Counted from the first letter of the stretch, positions 9,389-18,426 are shown. The stretch is 64,000 bases of DNA from an uncultured SAR116 cluster alpha proteobacterium (GCA_902559985.1 CACEJY010000005.1:1-64000); one strand, 5' to 3'. Numbers and translations are program-made. Notes: generated by a model from the letters alone, not told the origin.

Positions 9389-9417
9389 CTTGAAAACCTA
9401 TGTAAAAGGCACCAAAT
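9389..9417 (+). promoter_or_regulatory. Heat-shock (RpoH-type) promoter candidate of htpG
   Basis: A CTTGAAA box at 9389-9395 is followed after 14 bases by CACCAAAT at 9410-9417. The RpoH consensus in proteobacteria is CTTGAAA and CCCCAT-T, so the first box is exact and the second matches at most positions. Transcription would begin about 25 bases before the htpG start codon. Function is inferred from position and the known heat-shock control of htpG. Confidence 0.5.
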
Positions 9418-9448
9418 CATGAAAGAATCCAACATGAAGGAGCGACGT

Positions 9449-11311
9449 ATGAGCGACAAGACATTTAGCTTTGAAGCCGATACCGGAAAAATACTTGGTA
9501 TTGTAATCAATTCACTTTATTCGCAAAAAGAAATTTTTCTTCGCGAGCTTATATCGAACGCATCGGATGCTATAAACAAACGCAAATTTGATATTATTAC
9601 CTCCGGCAATGCCGCTGACACTTTCGAGGGAAAAATCAATATCGCAGTGGATAAGAAAAACAAAACCATTACGGTATCAGATAATGGCATCGGCCTTTCG
9701 TCCGATGAAATGGTTGAAACCCTAGGCACCATTGCAAGCTCAGGTACAAAGGCCTTCATAGAATCTACTAAAACGTCGGAAAATACGAAAGAGGTCAACG
9801 ACCAGTTGATTGGTCAATTTGGGGTAGGATTCTACTCGGCCTTTATGGTGGCAGAAAAGGTTGAAGTTCTGTCAAAAAAACATGGTGAAAAATCTGCCAG
9901 TCAATGGGCGAGTGATGGACAAAGCGGCTACAGCATTACCGATGCCGAACGCGCTGAAACAGGCACCTCTATCATTCTTTACCTGCGTAAAGAAGCTAAG
10001 GAATATCTGGAACAAGAGCGCATTACACATCTAGTTAAAAAATACTCGGATCACATTGCACAGCCTATCTTCTTTGAAGGTAAAAAAGATGAAGCCGAGC
10101 AGCTGAATACATCAGCCGCACTTTGGACTCGCCCAGCCAAAGATATTTCCAAAGACGAATATAACTCATTCTATCATGGAGTAGCGTCGGCATATGACAC
10201 ACCGTTCGCCACCCTTCACAATAAGACCGAAGGGTCAGTTGAATTTACCAATTTGTTGTTTGTCCCCTCAATTGCCCCATTCGATCTTTATGACCCAGAG
10301 CGCAAATCGAAATTACACCTATACGTAAATCGCGTGTTTATCACAGATGATTACGAGGGCTTGGTGCCAAAATGGCTACGATTTTTACGTGGTATAATTG
10401 ATACACCGGACGTGGATCTGAATGTCAGTCGTGAAATGCTCCAGCAGAATCCTGCTGTTGCAAAGATCAACAAAGCTTTAGTCAAGCGTGTTTTAGGGGA
10501 ATTTAAAAAGGGGTTGGAAAAAAGGCGCGATGAATATGCCACTTTCTGGAATGGTCTTGGCAAGGTGATTAAAGAGGGGCTTTATGAAGATCAAGCCAAT
10601 AGCGAGAAGATTCTAGGGGTTTGTCTTTTTCAATCGTCCAAAAACGAAAAGCTAGTCACACTTCAAGAGTATCTTGATGGGTTCACCAAAAATCAGAAAG
10701 TGATATACTACCTATCATCCGATGATGCCGACCGAGCACGCCGTAGTCCACATCTCGAGTCTTTTCAGGCTAAAGGCATCGATGTGCTGCTCTTGACTGA
10801 CCCAATAGATGACTTCTGGTTATCGAACATCAAGCAGTTTTCCGGAAAAGACTTCCAATCAATAACCCGTGGCGAAGTTGATATTTCTGATGTTGGAGAC
10901 AGCTCAGCTGAGAGCGAAGTCTCAGAAGAGGTTCTGTCCGATAAGTTTATGGCCAAAGTCAAACATGTACTTGAAAGCAATGTCGCCTCCGTGCGTAGCT
11001 CCTCAACTTTAGAAACAAGTGTTGCCCGTCTGGTTGCCGATGAAAACGGAATGGATGCGCAAATGGAACGGATGATGCGAATGCAAAATCCTGATTTCAA
11101 AGGCATGCCAAAAGTTCTGGAAGTAAACGCAAAACATCCGCTCATTAAATCGCTGAATGCTAAATTGGAAACCGGGGAGTTTGACGGGTCTGATGATTAC
11201 GCCAAATTGATTTTTGATAGCGCCCTTGTTGCAGAGGGTGAGGTCATTATTGATCCACGTGAATTTACTCAGCGCCTTACCGATATCATGCAAAAGGCAT
11301 TGGAAAAATAG
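9449..11311 (+). CDS. htpG: Molecular chaperone HtpG (Hsp90)
   Basis: Cytoplasmic ATP-dependent chaperone, 620 residues, the standard bacterial Hsp90 length. The N-terminal GHKL ATPase shows LRELISNASDAINKR (ATP-site Asn), VSDNGIGLSSDEM, GTIASSGTKAF and IGQFGVGFYSAFMVA. The middle domain has YVNRVFITDD and LNVSREMLQQN, with its catalytic Arg; the C-terminal dimerisation domain follows with acidic linker residues near 485-505. The ATG at 9449 was chosen because AAGGAG lies seven bases upstream and MSDKTFSFEADTGK aligns with known starts; in-frame codons further up lack this. A heat-shock-like promoter lies just upstream and a hairpin just downstream, so the gene is probably monocistronic. Confidence 0.97.
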   Translation: MSDKTFSFEADTGKILGIVINSLYSQKEIFLRELISNASDAINKRKFDIITSGNAADTFEGKINIAVDKKNKTITVSDNGIGLSSDEMVETLGTIASSGTKAFIESTKTSENTKEVNDQLIGQFGVGFYSAFMVAEKVEVLSKKHGEKSASQWASDGQSGYSITDAERAETGTSIILYLRKEAKEYLEQERITHLVKKYSDHIAQPIFFEGKKDEAEQLNTSAALWTRPAKDISKDEYNSFYHGVASAYDTPFATLHNKTEGSVEFTNLLFVPSIAPFDLYDPERKSKLHLYVNRVFITDDYEGLVPKWLRFLRGIIDTPDVDLNVSREMLQQNPAVAKINKALVKRVLGEFKKGLEKRRDEYATFWNGLGKVIKEGLYEDQANSEKILGVCLFQSSKNEKLVTLQEYLDGFTKNQKVIYYLSSDDADRARRSPHLESFQAKGIDVLLLTDPIDDFWLSNIKQFSGKDFQSITRGEVDISDVGDSSAESEVSEEVLSDKFMAKVKHVLESNVASVRSSSTLETSVARLVADENGMDAQMERMMRMQNPDFKGMPKVLEVNAKHPLIKSLNAKLETGEFDGSDDYAKLIFDSALVAEGEVIIDPREFTQRLTDIMQKALEK

Positions 11312-11331
11312 AGTGTATGAATAATACCTAC

Positions 11332-11362
11332 AATCGGCTCGTCTTCCTTCGACGGGCCGGTT
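11332..11362. terminator. Hairpin between htpG and the convergent DUF3108 gene
   Basis: An imperfect inverted repeat, AATCGGCTCGTC at 11332-11343 against CGACGGGCCGGTT ending at 11362, pairs at about ten of twelve positions over a short loop. It lies in the 60-base gap between two convergent genes, where a bidirectional terminator is expected. There is no clear T run on either side, so the assignment rests on position and pairing only. Confidence 0.4.
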
Positions 11363-11371
11363 CTAGACAGT

Positions 11372-12148
11372 CTACATCTGCCGTAGGTCAAGCCTGCCAA
11401 TTATTTTACCAATCCAGCTTTTCACCTCAATTCGGACCGGCATAACCTGACTCTCGAGTGGACGAGCAAAAAATACCTTAACCCGCCCGTTTTGATCCTT
11501 GTTTGACCGCCATTTTGACCTAATTCGGTGACCACCAATCGGATCAAATTTAACGTCGCAGACCATCGCACTGCCTGTGAAAACACCCGGCCTATCCTGT
11601 TCAAGAACGATCTTGCCAATTTTTTCAAAATATATCCGGCTTCGACGTCTACCATCATAGATTTCATAACTGGATGTGCAGTCACCAGTTTTTTCAATCT
11701 GGTTTAACAAACGCAAAACCGCACTATAGGGATCAAGCACGTTGACTTTCATCTGGTCATCAAGCGGGTGAACTTCGGTTAAGTCCAGCTCAGGCAAACG
11801 GGTTTCACTGACAACGCTATTAGTATCGTCCCAGATAACATTACTATTAACAACTTCTCTTCCAGATATACGTTCCATTAATAATGTTTTTGGAGCCCAT
11901 CCAGTGTCTTTGCGAACTAGTTCAGCAATTGAACGGCTTTTGAAGCCTCGAAAAAAGGCAATAACCCCCTTGCTCGCAACATGCGCAGAAATGCGAGCAT
12001 CATTCTTACCAAATTCATAATCAAGCTGGCTTTTCGCGAGCGATATGTTACCCCAGCTGACGTTATAAACAAGTGTTGTTGGCTTATAAGATGCTGACAC
12101 ATCGCCAACTACAAAAAAAATTAAAAACGTTGCAACCAATTGCCACAT
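11372..12148 (-). CDS. DUF3108 family exported protein
   Basis: A 258-residue protein with an N-terminal signal sequence (WQLVATFLIFFVVGDVSA, cleavage near residue 20). The mature part begins YKPTTLVYNVSWGNISLAKS, the usual opening of DUF3108 proteins, in which an amphipathic beta-barrel-like fold in the periplasm is predicted. Later features are VLDPYSAVLRLL and YEIYDGRRRSRIYF, both recurrent in the family. Biochemical function of the family is not established; members are common in alphaproteobacteria as single genes. It is convergent with htpG and separated from upstream genes by about 180 bases, so it is likely transcribed alone. Confidence 0.8.
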   Translation of the reverse strand: MWQLVATFLIFFVVGDVSASYKPTTLVYNVSWGNISLAKSQLDYEFGKNDARISAHVASKGVIAFFRGFKSRSIAELVRKDTGWAPKTLLMERISGREVVNSNVIWDDTNSVVSETRLPELDLTEVHPLDDQMKVNVLDPYSAVLRLLNQIEKTGDCTSSYEIYDGRRRSRIYFEKIGKIVLEQDRPGVFTGSAMVCDVKFDPIGGHRIRSKWRSNKDQNGRVKVFFARPLESQVMPVRIEVKSWIGKIIGRLDLRQM

Positions 12149-12330
12149 AAATGAAAACTCCTGACGACCAAGTTCATGTTAAACCTGATTAGAACACTCT
12201 GCCAGCTAACAAATTGTCACTACCTCGCATTAAATAATGTTAGTGATCACAGCATGTAAACATGACTTGAAATTGAGAAAAGAGCTATTGTACATATCAG
12301 TTCAAACGGCCCAAAGCTGAGAGGATAAAT

Positions 12331-12546
12331 ATGGCAAAATCTAAACCGGATGATCGCGAGTCTATTATTCGCAAATTCCAAAAAATCCATGGTGGCAATT
12401 TTGATTATTCACAGGTTGATTACATAAATCACACAACGAAAGTAACAATCATTTGCCGACACCATGGGCCCTTTGAACAGCAACCCCGTCTTCATCTTCG
12501 CGGGAGCACAGGGTGCAGACAGTGTATTGCTGAACGCGGAAAGTAG
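12331..12546 (+). CDS. Small DUF723-like zinc-binding-motif protein
   Basis: A 71-residue basic protein consisting almost entirely of one motif: FQKIHGGNFDYSQVDY, then a KVTIICRHHGPFEQQ stretch, then LHLRGSTGCRQC. The pattern F-kiHg-kYDYS-v-Y, C--HG-F-Q, HL-G-GC--C is the repeat found in DUF723 and in many phage- or homing-endonuclease-associated proteins, usually in larger or multi-repeat proteins. Cys42, His44/45, Cys62 and Cys65 could bind a metal. A GAGAGG ribosome-binding site lies eight bases before the ATG and codon use is clean, so I take it as a real gene. No neighbours explain it. A nucleic-acid-binding role is inference. Confidence 0.65.
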   Translation: MAKSKPDDRESIIRKFQKIHGGNFDYSQVDYINHTTKVTIICRHHGPFEQQPRLHLRGSTGCRQCIAERGK

Positions 12547-12629
12547 GCGTGGCTCCGAAGCTAGTTCAAGATCATTCAAAACATCAGGCCAATGCGCTTT
12601 AATTCGACAATATCGTTACATATACCGAG

Positions 12630-13334
12630 TTAGTGAATATCTCTCGATTGTCCCATGGCAACATTAAGTTTTTCAATGTTGAAACCAGCCGATTTTACAG
12701 AGTCCAATATTATCCCCTCGCGCCGCGTAATCAGCTCAATTGCATCCGGGATTTTTGTTATCACATCTGCTGGCACCATAACCGCGCCATGTTGATCAGC
12801 GTGAACAATATCATTCGTCTGGACAGTTAGTCCATATATCGTGACCTGACAACCAATATCGACAAGGTGCACAAATGCATGACTTGGCCCTACTTTGCCA
12901 CCAATTAAATTAAAGTCACGTGCACTATCAGGCACATCTCGGAATGATCCGTTTGTTACCGCCCCAACAGCGCCAAGACCCTTATGAATATTCGTTTGCA
13001 CCTCACCCCAAAACGCACCAATGCCCGGCTCAGGGTCAATGTCCTGAATAACCGCAATTTTGGGTCCAGGCGCTTTTGCCACATATTCGTAATACGCAGA
13101 GCGCTTATTCGCCATTTCTGCATCGCTCTTTCCAGATGGCAATGCGGCACGAATGGTTGCGGTGCGAGCAAAACCACAGACAGGCGGCAGGTTTGGATCA
13201 AGGCTGAAGAGATGTTTTGTTGTAAACCCATATCCACGCCGTTCTGGACAAACAAGTTCCAACGCATTGCATATGGTGGGCGTGTCCCATTTTGTTAGCG
13301 TTGCAAGATCAGCTTCATTGACACTGAAATCCAT
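12630..13334 (-). CDS. RraA-like protein / HMG aldolase-family protein
   Basis: A 234-residue member of the RraA/4-hydroxy-4-methyl-2-oxoglutarate aldolase fold. Family motifs are WDTPTICNALE near the N-terminus, FWGEVQTNIHKGLGAVGAV with NGSFRDVP after it (the G-x-GGVV-DGxxRD region, with Arg-Asp for metal and pyruvate-enolate binding), and HADQHGAVMVP (the GDxDGVVxVP equivalent). Residues of the aldolase site (Arg, Asp) look intact, so a class II pyruvate aldolase or oxaloacetate decarboxylase activity is possible; true RraA RNase E inhibitors are shorter, about 160 residues. It is on the opposite strand from both neighbours and appears to be transcribed alone. Confidence 0.8.
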   Translation of the reverse strand: MDFSVNEADLATLTKWDTPTICNALELVCPERRGYGFTTKHLFSLDPNLPPVCGFARTATIRAALPSGKSDAEMANKRSAYYEYVAKAPGPKIAVIQDIDPEPGIGAFWGEVQTNIHKGLGAVGAVTNGSFRDVPDSARDFNLIGGKVGPSHAFVHLVDIGCQVTIYGLTVQTNDIVHADQHGAVMVPADVITKIPDAIELITRREGIILDSVKSAGFNIEKLNVAMGQSRDIH

Positions 13335-13560
13335 TTTACACCCCTTCTACAAGAAAAATTCTGGAACCGAGCATAACCGAGGGTTTCAGAGATGGGCAAT
13401 GGATAAAAATTTGTGATAAATCCTAGAAAAGAAATAAGAGTTACTTCAATAAAAACACGCGCGCGGCAAGTTGTTGGATAAACAATAATGAATGATAGGA
13501 AGATCATCATAGGGATTGCCGTGTAGCCATGCTATACGGGGGTAAGATCTAAACCTTGGG

Positions 13561-13800
13561 ATGATAGTTATGTTCGGCAAATTTATTATTTTCGCCATTC
13601 TCGCTGTATCTTTGTATGCACTTTTTATCAGGTTAAAAATGCGCATTAACGGTTCACCTATCAAAGAAAAAACACAACTTGAGAAACATCCCAAAAAACG
13701 GTTTTTTGGTAATGATATTGGGTTAAGTAAGATCCACCTTATTATCAGTTTTCTGGCTGCCCTTTATCTTATTTGGGCAGTAATAACTCTTTATAGATAG
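13561..13800 (+). CDS. Small membrane protein, unknown function
   Basis: A 79-residue protein with two predicted membrane spans, about residues 5-22 (FGKFIIFAILAVSLYALF) and 58-76 (IHLIISFLAALYLIWAVITL), joined by a strongly basic loop (KEKTQLEKHPKKR). An alternative start is the ATG at 13570. I do not recognise the family. It lies alone between the RraA-like gene (opposite strand) and an EamA transporter 85 bases downstream on the same strand. Reality as a gene is supported by the clear two-span topology rather than by homology. Confidence 0.5.
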   Translation: MIVMFGKFIIFAILAVSLYALFIRLKMRINGSPIKEKTQLEKHPKKRFFGNDIGLSKIHLIISFLAALYLIWAVITLYR

Positions 13801-13885
13801 CCGTACCCATTCTGACTAAAAGTCCTTGAAATTGACCACTGTATTATCTTTGACCTTAGCCCTTTAAAGGATTAGCTTCGCAAAT

Positions 13886-14860
13886 ATGGTGTCATCAAAA
13901 ACAACCACTATAGCACCCTCGGGACAAGTTTTAAACTGGCTAATACTGTTGATGCTCGGCGTGATCTGGGGGGCAAGTTTCTTAGGAGTTGAGCTCGCTC
14001 TCACCGGCTTTGGGCCGATAACTTTGGCAGCCGGCCGGGTTGGCGCAGCGGCAGTCATTCTGGTGACGATTACAATAGTCTATGGCGATGGGTTTCCAAG
14101 GTTTCAAAGCAAGACAGATAGGCGAATCTGGCTACATTGTCTGGGTATGGCGCTTTTTACTAACGCTATTCCTTTCTGTCTTCTATCGTGGGGGCAGCAA
14201 ATTGTAACATCGAGTTTTGCAGGCATCAGCATGGCGGTTGTTCCACTTTTTGTATTGCCATTGAGCCACTTTCTCGTTCCGGGTGAAGCCATGAGCCGGA
14301 TTAAAACCATTGGATTTTTATTCGGTTTTGGTGGGGTAGTCCTACTTATTGGCGGCGACAAAATTCTAGCCGATGCTCCAACATCACCCCTTATGCTAAC
14401 TGCGCAAATGGCCTGTGTCACAGCCAGCTGCTGCTATGCAATTGGCAGTATCATTACTCGTCTATGCCCAACGATTAGTGCACTCTCCTTTGCCGCGACA
14501 GGGTTATTGATTGGCGGGGCAATATTAATACCGACAGCGCTTATTTTTGAGGGTGTTCCGAGAAATATAGATTTTGGTATAGCTCTCTTTGGCCTTACTT
14601 TTTTGGCAGTATTTCCAACAGCGGTGGCCACAATTCTTTTGACCATACTTGTGCGCCGCGCTGGCCCACCTTTTTTATCTCTTGTCAATTATCAGGTGCC
14701 GGTGTGGGCGGTTATTATTGGAGCAGTTATTCTGAACGAGACCCTTCCTGGCCACTTCTTGATGGCATTAGCCGTCATTCTAGCAGGATTATTCATCTCA
14801 CAACTAGGATGGCGCCGCGTCAACACAAAGCGCAACTTACCGAAAACATCCAATAGATAG
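13886..14860 (+). CDS. EamA/DMT-family transporter
   Basis: Inner-membrane transporter of the EamA superfamily, 324 residues with about ten hydrophobic segments. The first span carries LMLGVIWGASFLGVELALTG, the usual W-s-f motif of this family, and the second repeat starts near LMLTAQMACVTASCCYAIG. The C-terminal part has NYQVPVWAVIIGAVILNETL, the P-(x)-E-L-type motif of the last repeat. It is not an especially close relative of the other four EamA proteins in the window. Export of an amino acid or metabolite is the family expectation; the substrate is unknown. It converges on the frameshifted aapP gene with a 21-base gap. Confidence 0.85.
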   Translation: MVSSKTTTIAPSGQVLNWLILLMLGVIWGASFLGVELALTGFGPITLAAGRVGAAAVILVTITIVYGDGFPRFQSKTDRRIWLHCLGMALFTNAIPFCLLSWGQQIVTSSFAGISMAVVPLFVLPLSHFLVPGEAMSRIKTIGFLFGFGGVVLLIGGDKILADAPTSPLMLTAQMACVTASCCYAIGSIITRLCPTISALSFAATGLLIGGAILIPTALIFEGVPRNIDFGIALFGLTFLAVFPTAVATILLTILVRRAGPPFLSLVNYQVPVWAVIIGAVILNETLPGHFLMALAVILAGLFISQLGWRRVNTKRNLPKTSNR

Positions 14861-14881
14861 ACTTAATATAAAAAGCTTGAC

Positions 14882-15671
14882 CTAGTGCCCAAGGATCTGA
14901 CTTAAGAAAAGCTTCGTGCGGTCAGATTGGGGGTTATTAAAAAAGGCTTCAGGCTCATTCTGCTCAATGATTTGGCCTTCATCCATAAAGATAACGCGGT
15001 CAGCCACCTTTCGGGCAAAGCCCATTTCATGCGTCACACAAATCATTGTCATGCCGTCCTCTGCAAGCTCAACCATTGTGTCAAGGACCTCTTTGATCAT
15101 CTCAGGATCCAGAGCAGAGGTTGGCTCGTCGAACAGCATCAATTGTGGCTGCATGCAAAGTGCGCGCGCAATTGCCACACGCTGCTGCTGCCCCCCCCGA
15201 CAATTGACCGGGGTATTTCAGTGCTTGCTCCGGAATCTTAACTCGCGTCAAAAAATGCATCGCAATTTCTTCTGCCTCTGCACGTGGGGTCTTTCGCACC
15301 CAAATGGGCGCCAACATACAGTTTTCAAGAATTGATAGGTGTGGAAAAAGGTTAAAATGCTGAAAAACCATTCCGACTTCACGGCGAATTTCATCAATGT
15401 TTTTTACATCATTATTTAACTCAATGCCGTGAACGTTTATGTCTCCATCCTGGTGTTTTTCCAGCCGGTTTAGACACCTGATAAGTGTCGACTTGCCAGA
15501 ACCCGATGGTCCACATATGACAATACGCTCACCTTTTACTACCCTCAGATTTATGTCCCGAAGAACGTGAAACTGACCAAACCATTTGTTCACATGCTCC
15601 ATAGAGACAACAATTGTCTCATCAGACGAGTTTTTTTTATTTTTTTTCCTGGCAACTGATGTTTTTACCAT
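14882..15671 (-). pseudogene. aapP: aapP: general amino-acid ABC transporter ATPase, frameshifted
   Basis: ATP-hydrolysing subunit of the Aap importer for polar amino acids. Walker A (GPSGSGKSTLIRC) and the Q-loop region (VGMVFQHFNLFPHL) are in the first frame from 15671. The signature LSGGQQQR is broken: a run of eight C at 15191-15198 (eight G on the coding strand) gives LSGGAAAAC and an altered tail that stops near 15102. With seven G the frame reads [17 protein letters not shown] and continues through Walker B ([15 protein letters not shown]), the H-loop ([13 protein letters not shown]) and the end at 14882. Everything except the run is intact, so this is either a recent one-base insertion or a sequencing error. 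The paralogue at 40815-41567 is whole. Confidence 0.9.
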
Positions 15672-15704
15672 TTAACTAGCTCCCAACTCTGACAAATGGC
15701 GTTA

Positions 15705-17123
15705 TTAGTGGCCACGGTCTAGTTTACGTTCGATGTACATGGAGTATCGTGACATTCCGAAACAAAACACAAAGAAGATTAATGCCACCACAAGATAGCC
15801 TGTTGACGCTTGTACAGGCGTTGACCAAGCAGCATCAGCAATAGTTGACTGTGTTGCTCCTAGCAAATCAAAAAGGCCCACAATGCTTACCAATGATGTG
15901 TCTTTAAATACGCTTATGATTGTGTTGACTATACCTGGCAAAACGCGAGTAAGCGCTTGCGGTAAGATGATCAGGCGCATCGATTGCCAATAAGACAAAC
16001 CGACCGCATCTGCACCTTCATATTGACCCTTGTCAATAGCCTGCAGCCCTCCTCTTATCACCTCAGCCATATAAGCAGACTGCCACAGCGTGACACCAAT
16101 CAACGCCCTTAATAAAGAGTCAAAATTTACACCTTCAGGCATAAATAGTGGTATCATCACTGACGCCATAAACAGTACAGTTATGAGGGGAACCCCTCTC
16201 CAAAACTCTATAAATATTATCGATAGTGTTCGCGCAACAGGCAAATTTGAGCGGCGGCCAAGAGCCAGCAAGATACCCAACGGCAGAGACACAACAATGG
16301 CGGTAGTCGCCACCACTAAAGTGATTAAAAGGCCGCCCCAATCCCGCGTGTCTACTTTTGACAAATCAAAATCTAAACCAACGCTGACAAGTGCTGCAGC
16401 AAAAAAGATGAAAAACCAGCCCGCAACACCCGCCACCTTGGACAAATCTAAAAGAGGGCCTGTTATCCACCCCATTTTTCCAGCACGGCCAAAAGAAATC
16501 AGTGCGAGCCCAAGAATAGTATTCACTCCAACGCTGAATTGTGACAAACCAAAACCGCCACCAGTTAACATAACTGTGGCAAATATTGGATAAATTGTGA
16601 GAAGGACAGCCCCAACAAATTTGCGATAGGGCAACCAGTCAATCATAACCCAACCTAAAAGAATTGCCCCTAGAAGATAGGTTGAGTTGACACGCCAAAG
16701 TGACTCATTCGGATAAGCTCCGTATAAGATAAATTTCGTTTTGGCTATGATGTATGGCCAACATGCGCCATGCCAACCATTTGGAAGTTTGCCTCCCTGC
16801 TCAACAGTCCAACAAACTTGGCGCTTTTGTTCCTCAGGGTCCTGCCAAACGGCAGAAAAGATTGCAAAGTCCAAAAGTCCATAAACTTGGCCAACAAAAA
16901 TATACGCCACAAATGCTGTGAATATCGCCATTAAAATTGACTTCACCGCAGCACCCAAGGTTGAATAATCAAGCATGCTGGCAAACATATTTTCATATAG
17001 CCAACCAGCAGGGCCCGCGCTTGTGATAGGCGGCGGCAGTATTGGCGCATCCTCTTTGCGAATAAATGCAGTTTCATTATTAGTGGCGGCGTGACGCTGC
17101 TTTCTAGTTCCGTTTGAAACCAT
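15705..17123 (-). CDS. aapM: General amino-acid ABC transporter permease AapM
   Basis: Inner-membrane permease of the HisM/AapM family, 472 residues. The C-terminal half is the transport core, with EFWRGVPLITVLFMASVM and the ATPase-docking EAA loop (VGLSYWQSMRLIILPQAL near residues 380-397). The N-terminal half has the AapM-specific GACWPYIIAKTKFILYGAYP region and extra spans. It is longer than the 380-400 residues usual for AapM; the extra length is hydrophobic, between the YP-x3-WR motif and the core. It starts one base after the aapQ stop, so the two are translationally linked in an aapJQMP operon, with aapP 33 bases downstream. Confidence 0.92.
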   Translation of the reverse strand: MVSNGTRKQRHAATNNETAFIRKEDAPILPPPITSAGPAGWLYENMFASMLDYSTLGAAVKSILMAIFTAFVAYIFVGQVYGLLDFAIFSAVWQDPEEQKRQVCWTVEQGGKLPNGWHGACWPYIIAKTKFILYGAYPNESLWRVNSTYLLGAILLGWVMIDWLPYRKFVGAVLLTIYPIFATVMLTGGGFGLSQFSVGVNTILGLALISFGRAGKMGWITGPLLDLSKVAGVAGWFFIFFAAALVSVGLDFDLSKVDTRDWGGLLITLVVATTAIVVSLPLGILLALGRRSNLPVARTLSIIFIEFWRGVPLITVLFMASVMIPLFMPEGVNFDSLLRALIGVTLWQSAYMAEVIRGGLQAIDKGQYEGADAVGLSYWQSMRLIILPQALTRVLPGIVNTIISVFKDTSLVSIVGLFDLLGATQSTIADAAWSTPVQASTGYLVVALIFFVFCFGMSRYSMYIERKLDRGH

Positions 17124-17124
17124 T

Positions 17125-18342
17125 CTAACGCTCCACCAACTTTACACGACTATTATACCAATTCATAAAAGCGGCCGTGATTAACGAAACAGTCAGATAA
17201 ACCATCATCATCATAAAAATCATTTCGATTTCTTTACCAACTTGATTTAATGCGGTGCCAGCAAAAACCGACACTAGTTCGGGGTAAGCGATAGCAACCG
17301 CTAAAGATGAGTTTTTTGTAATGTTCAAATATTGTGATGTGAGTGGTGGAATTATCACGCGCATCGCCTGAGGAATAACAACTAGTCGTAGCGTGAAATT
17401 CGGACGAATTCCCAATGCCGACGCCGCTTCAGTTTGGCCTTTACTAACCGCAAGAATACCAGCCCTTACAATCTCAGCAATAAAAGCAGCGGTATAAAGG
17501 GATAAGGCAAGCCAAACAGCTATCAACTCAGGAACTAATATCATCCCAGAACCTGCTTGGTATCCACGTCTCAGCATTGGGCCAGTATCTTTAAACTCTG
17601 GTAAATTCCAACCAAGCGGGCTATTTGTGGCTAAGAAAGTTATCAATGGTATGACAATTATGAGAGCTGTACCAATTAGAAAAACGGGAGTGATTTTACC
17701 GGTCCGCGCCTGAACTCGCTTAGCGTACCGGCTGACACCAAACGTAAGTAATACTGCAAGAGTAAAGGCAATGACTGAATAAACAAAACCCTCTTGAGGT
17801 AGTGGAGCCGGTAAATACAACCCTGTGATATTCATCCCAATCAGATCAGGTATGATTTCTAATTTATTTCTTTTACCGGGTAGTGCTCTAAGCACCGCAA
17901 AATACCAAAAAAACAACTGCAAGAGTATCGGTATATTTCTTAACATCTCTATGTAAGTGGTTGCAAAAGCCCTGAACACGATATTGTTTGAGAGTCGCAT
18001 TATTCCTAATGTGAAACCAATGACTGTTGCCGCAACGATACCAAGTACTGCCACCAATAACGTGTTGGCTATTCCAATGAAGTACACATCCAAATAAGTG
18101 GAAGTGCCTACCTTATAATCGAATAACCAAGTGCCAAACGTTTGACTAATCTGAAATCCTGCAGTGCCGCTTAGAAAAGCAAAGCCAAGTGACTTACCCT
18201 GGTTTCTGAGGTTAGTAAGGGTGTTATCAGTCAGCCAAAAAAAGAAAAAAACAAGTGCTGCAATCAGAACAACTTGGAAAAAGACACCGCGCACATTGGC
18301 ATCATTCACAAATTTCGTCAATGTGTTGGATTTCCAGTTCAT
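17125..18342 (-). CDS. aapQ: General amino-acid ABC transporter permease AapQ
   Basis: Inner-membrane permease partner of AapM, 405 residues, the expected length. It carries FGTWLFDYKVGTSTYLDVYF early, the IEMLRNIPILLQLFFWY motif near residues 133-149, and the EAA loop ALGIRPNFTLRLVVIPQAMR near residues 318-337. Two permeases with long periplasmic insertions plus one ATPase and one binding protein are the hallmark of the Aap/Bra-type polar amino-acid importer described in Rhizobium. It lies 84 bases downstream of aapJ, behind an intercistronic hairpin, and abuts aapM. Confidence 0.93.
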   Translation of the reverse strand: MNWKSNTLTKFVNDANVRGVFFQVVLIAALVFFFFWLTDNTLTNLRNQGKSLGFAFLSGTAGFQISQTFGTWLFDYKVGTSTYLDVYFIGIANTLLVAVLGIVAATVIGFTLGIMRLSNNIVFRAFATTYIEMLRNIPILLQLFFWYFAVLRALPGKRNKLEIIPDLIGMNITGLYLPAPLPQEGFVYSVIAFTLAVLLTFGVSRYAKRVQARTGKITPVFLIGTALIIVIPLITFLATNSPLGWNLPEFKDTGPMLRRGYQAGSGMILVPELIAVWLALSLYTAAFIAEIVRAGILAVSKGQTEAASALGIRPNFTLRLVVIPQAMRVIIPPLTSQYLNITKNSSLAVAIAYPELVSVFAGTALNQVGKEIEMIFMMMMVYLTVSLITAAFMNWYNSRVKLVER

Positions 18343-18380
18343 ATTTGATCGCTCAAATCTAACTTATTCGTAAATTGAAA

Positions 18381-18412
18381 TGCGCCCAGTCTCTGATGGG
18401 AAACTGGGCGCA
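18381..18412 (-). promoter_or_regulatory. Intercistronic hairpin between aapJ and aapQ
   Basis: A perfect ten-base-pair stem, TGCGCCCAGT at 18381-18390 against ACTGGGCGCA at 18403-18412, with a 12-base loop, lies just after the aapJ stop. On the transcribed (minus) strand it is followed by a weak U-rich stretch. Such hairpins after binding-protein genes commonly stabilise the upstream message or partly terminate, giving more binding protein than permease. The structure is seen; the role is inferred. Confidence 0.65.
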
Positions 18413-18426
18413 AATCTACTCAGTAA

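Noticed and set aside
12331-12546. Remnant of a homing endonuclease or phage gene
   Set aside because: The frame is intact with a good ribosome-binding site and there are no other phage or endonuclease remains nearby.
16090-16593. 167-residue open frame on the plus strand opposite aapM
   Set aside because: It lies wholly inside a well-supported gene, lacks a ribosome-binding site and has a composition (Pro/Thr/Arg-rich) typical of an antisense shadow.
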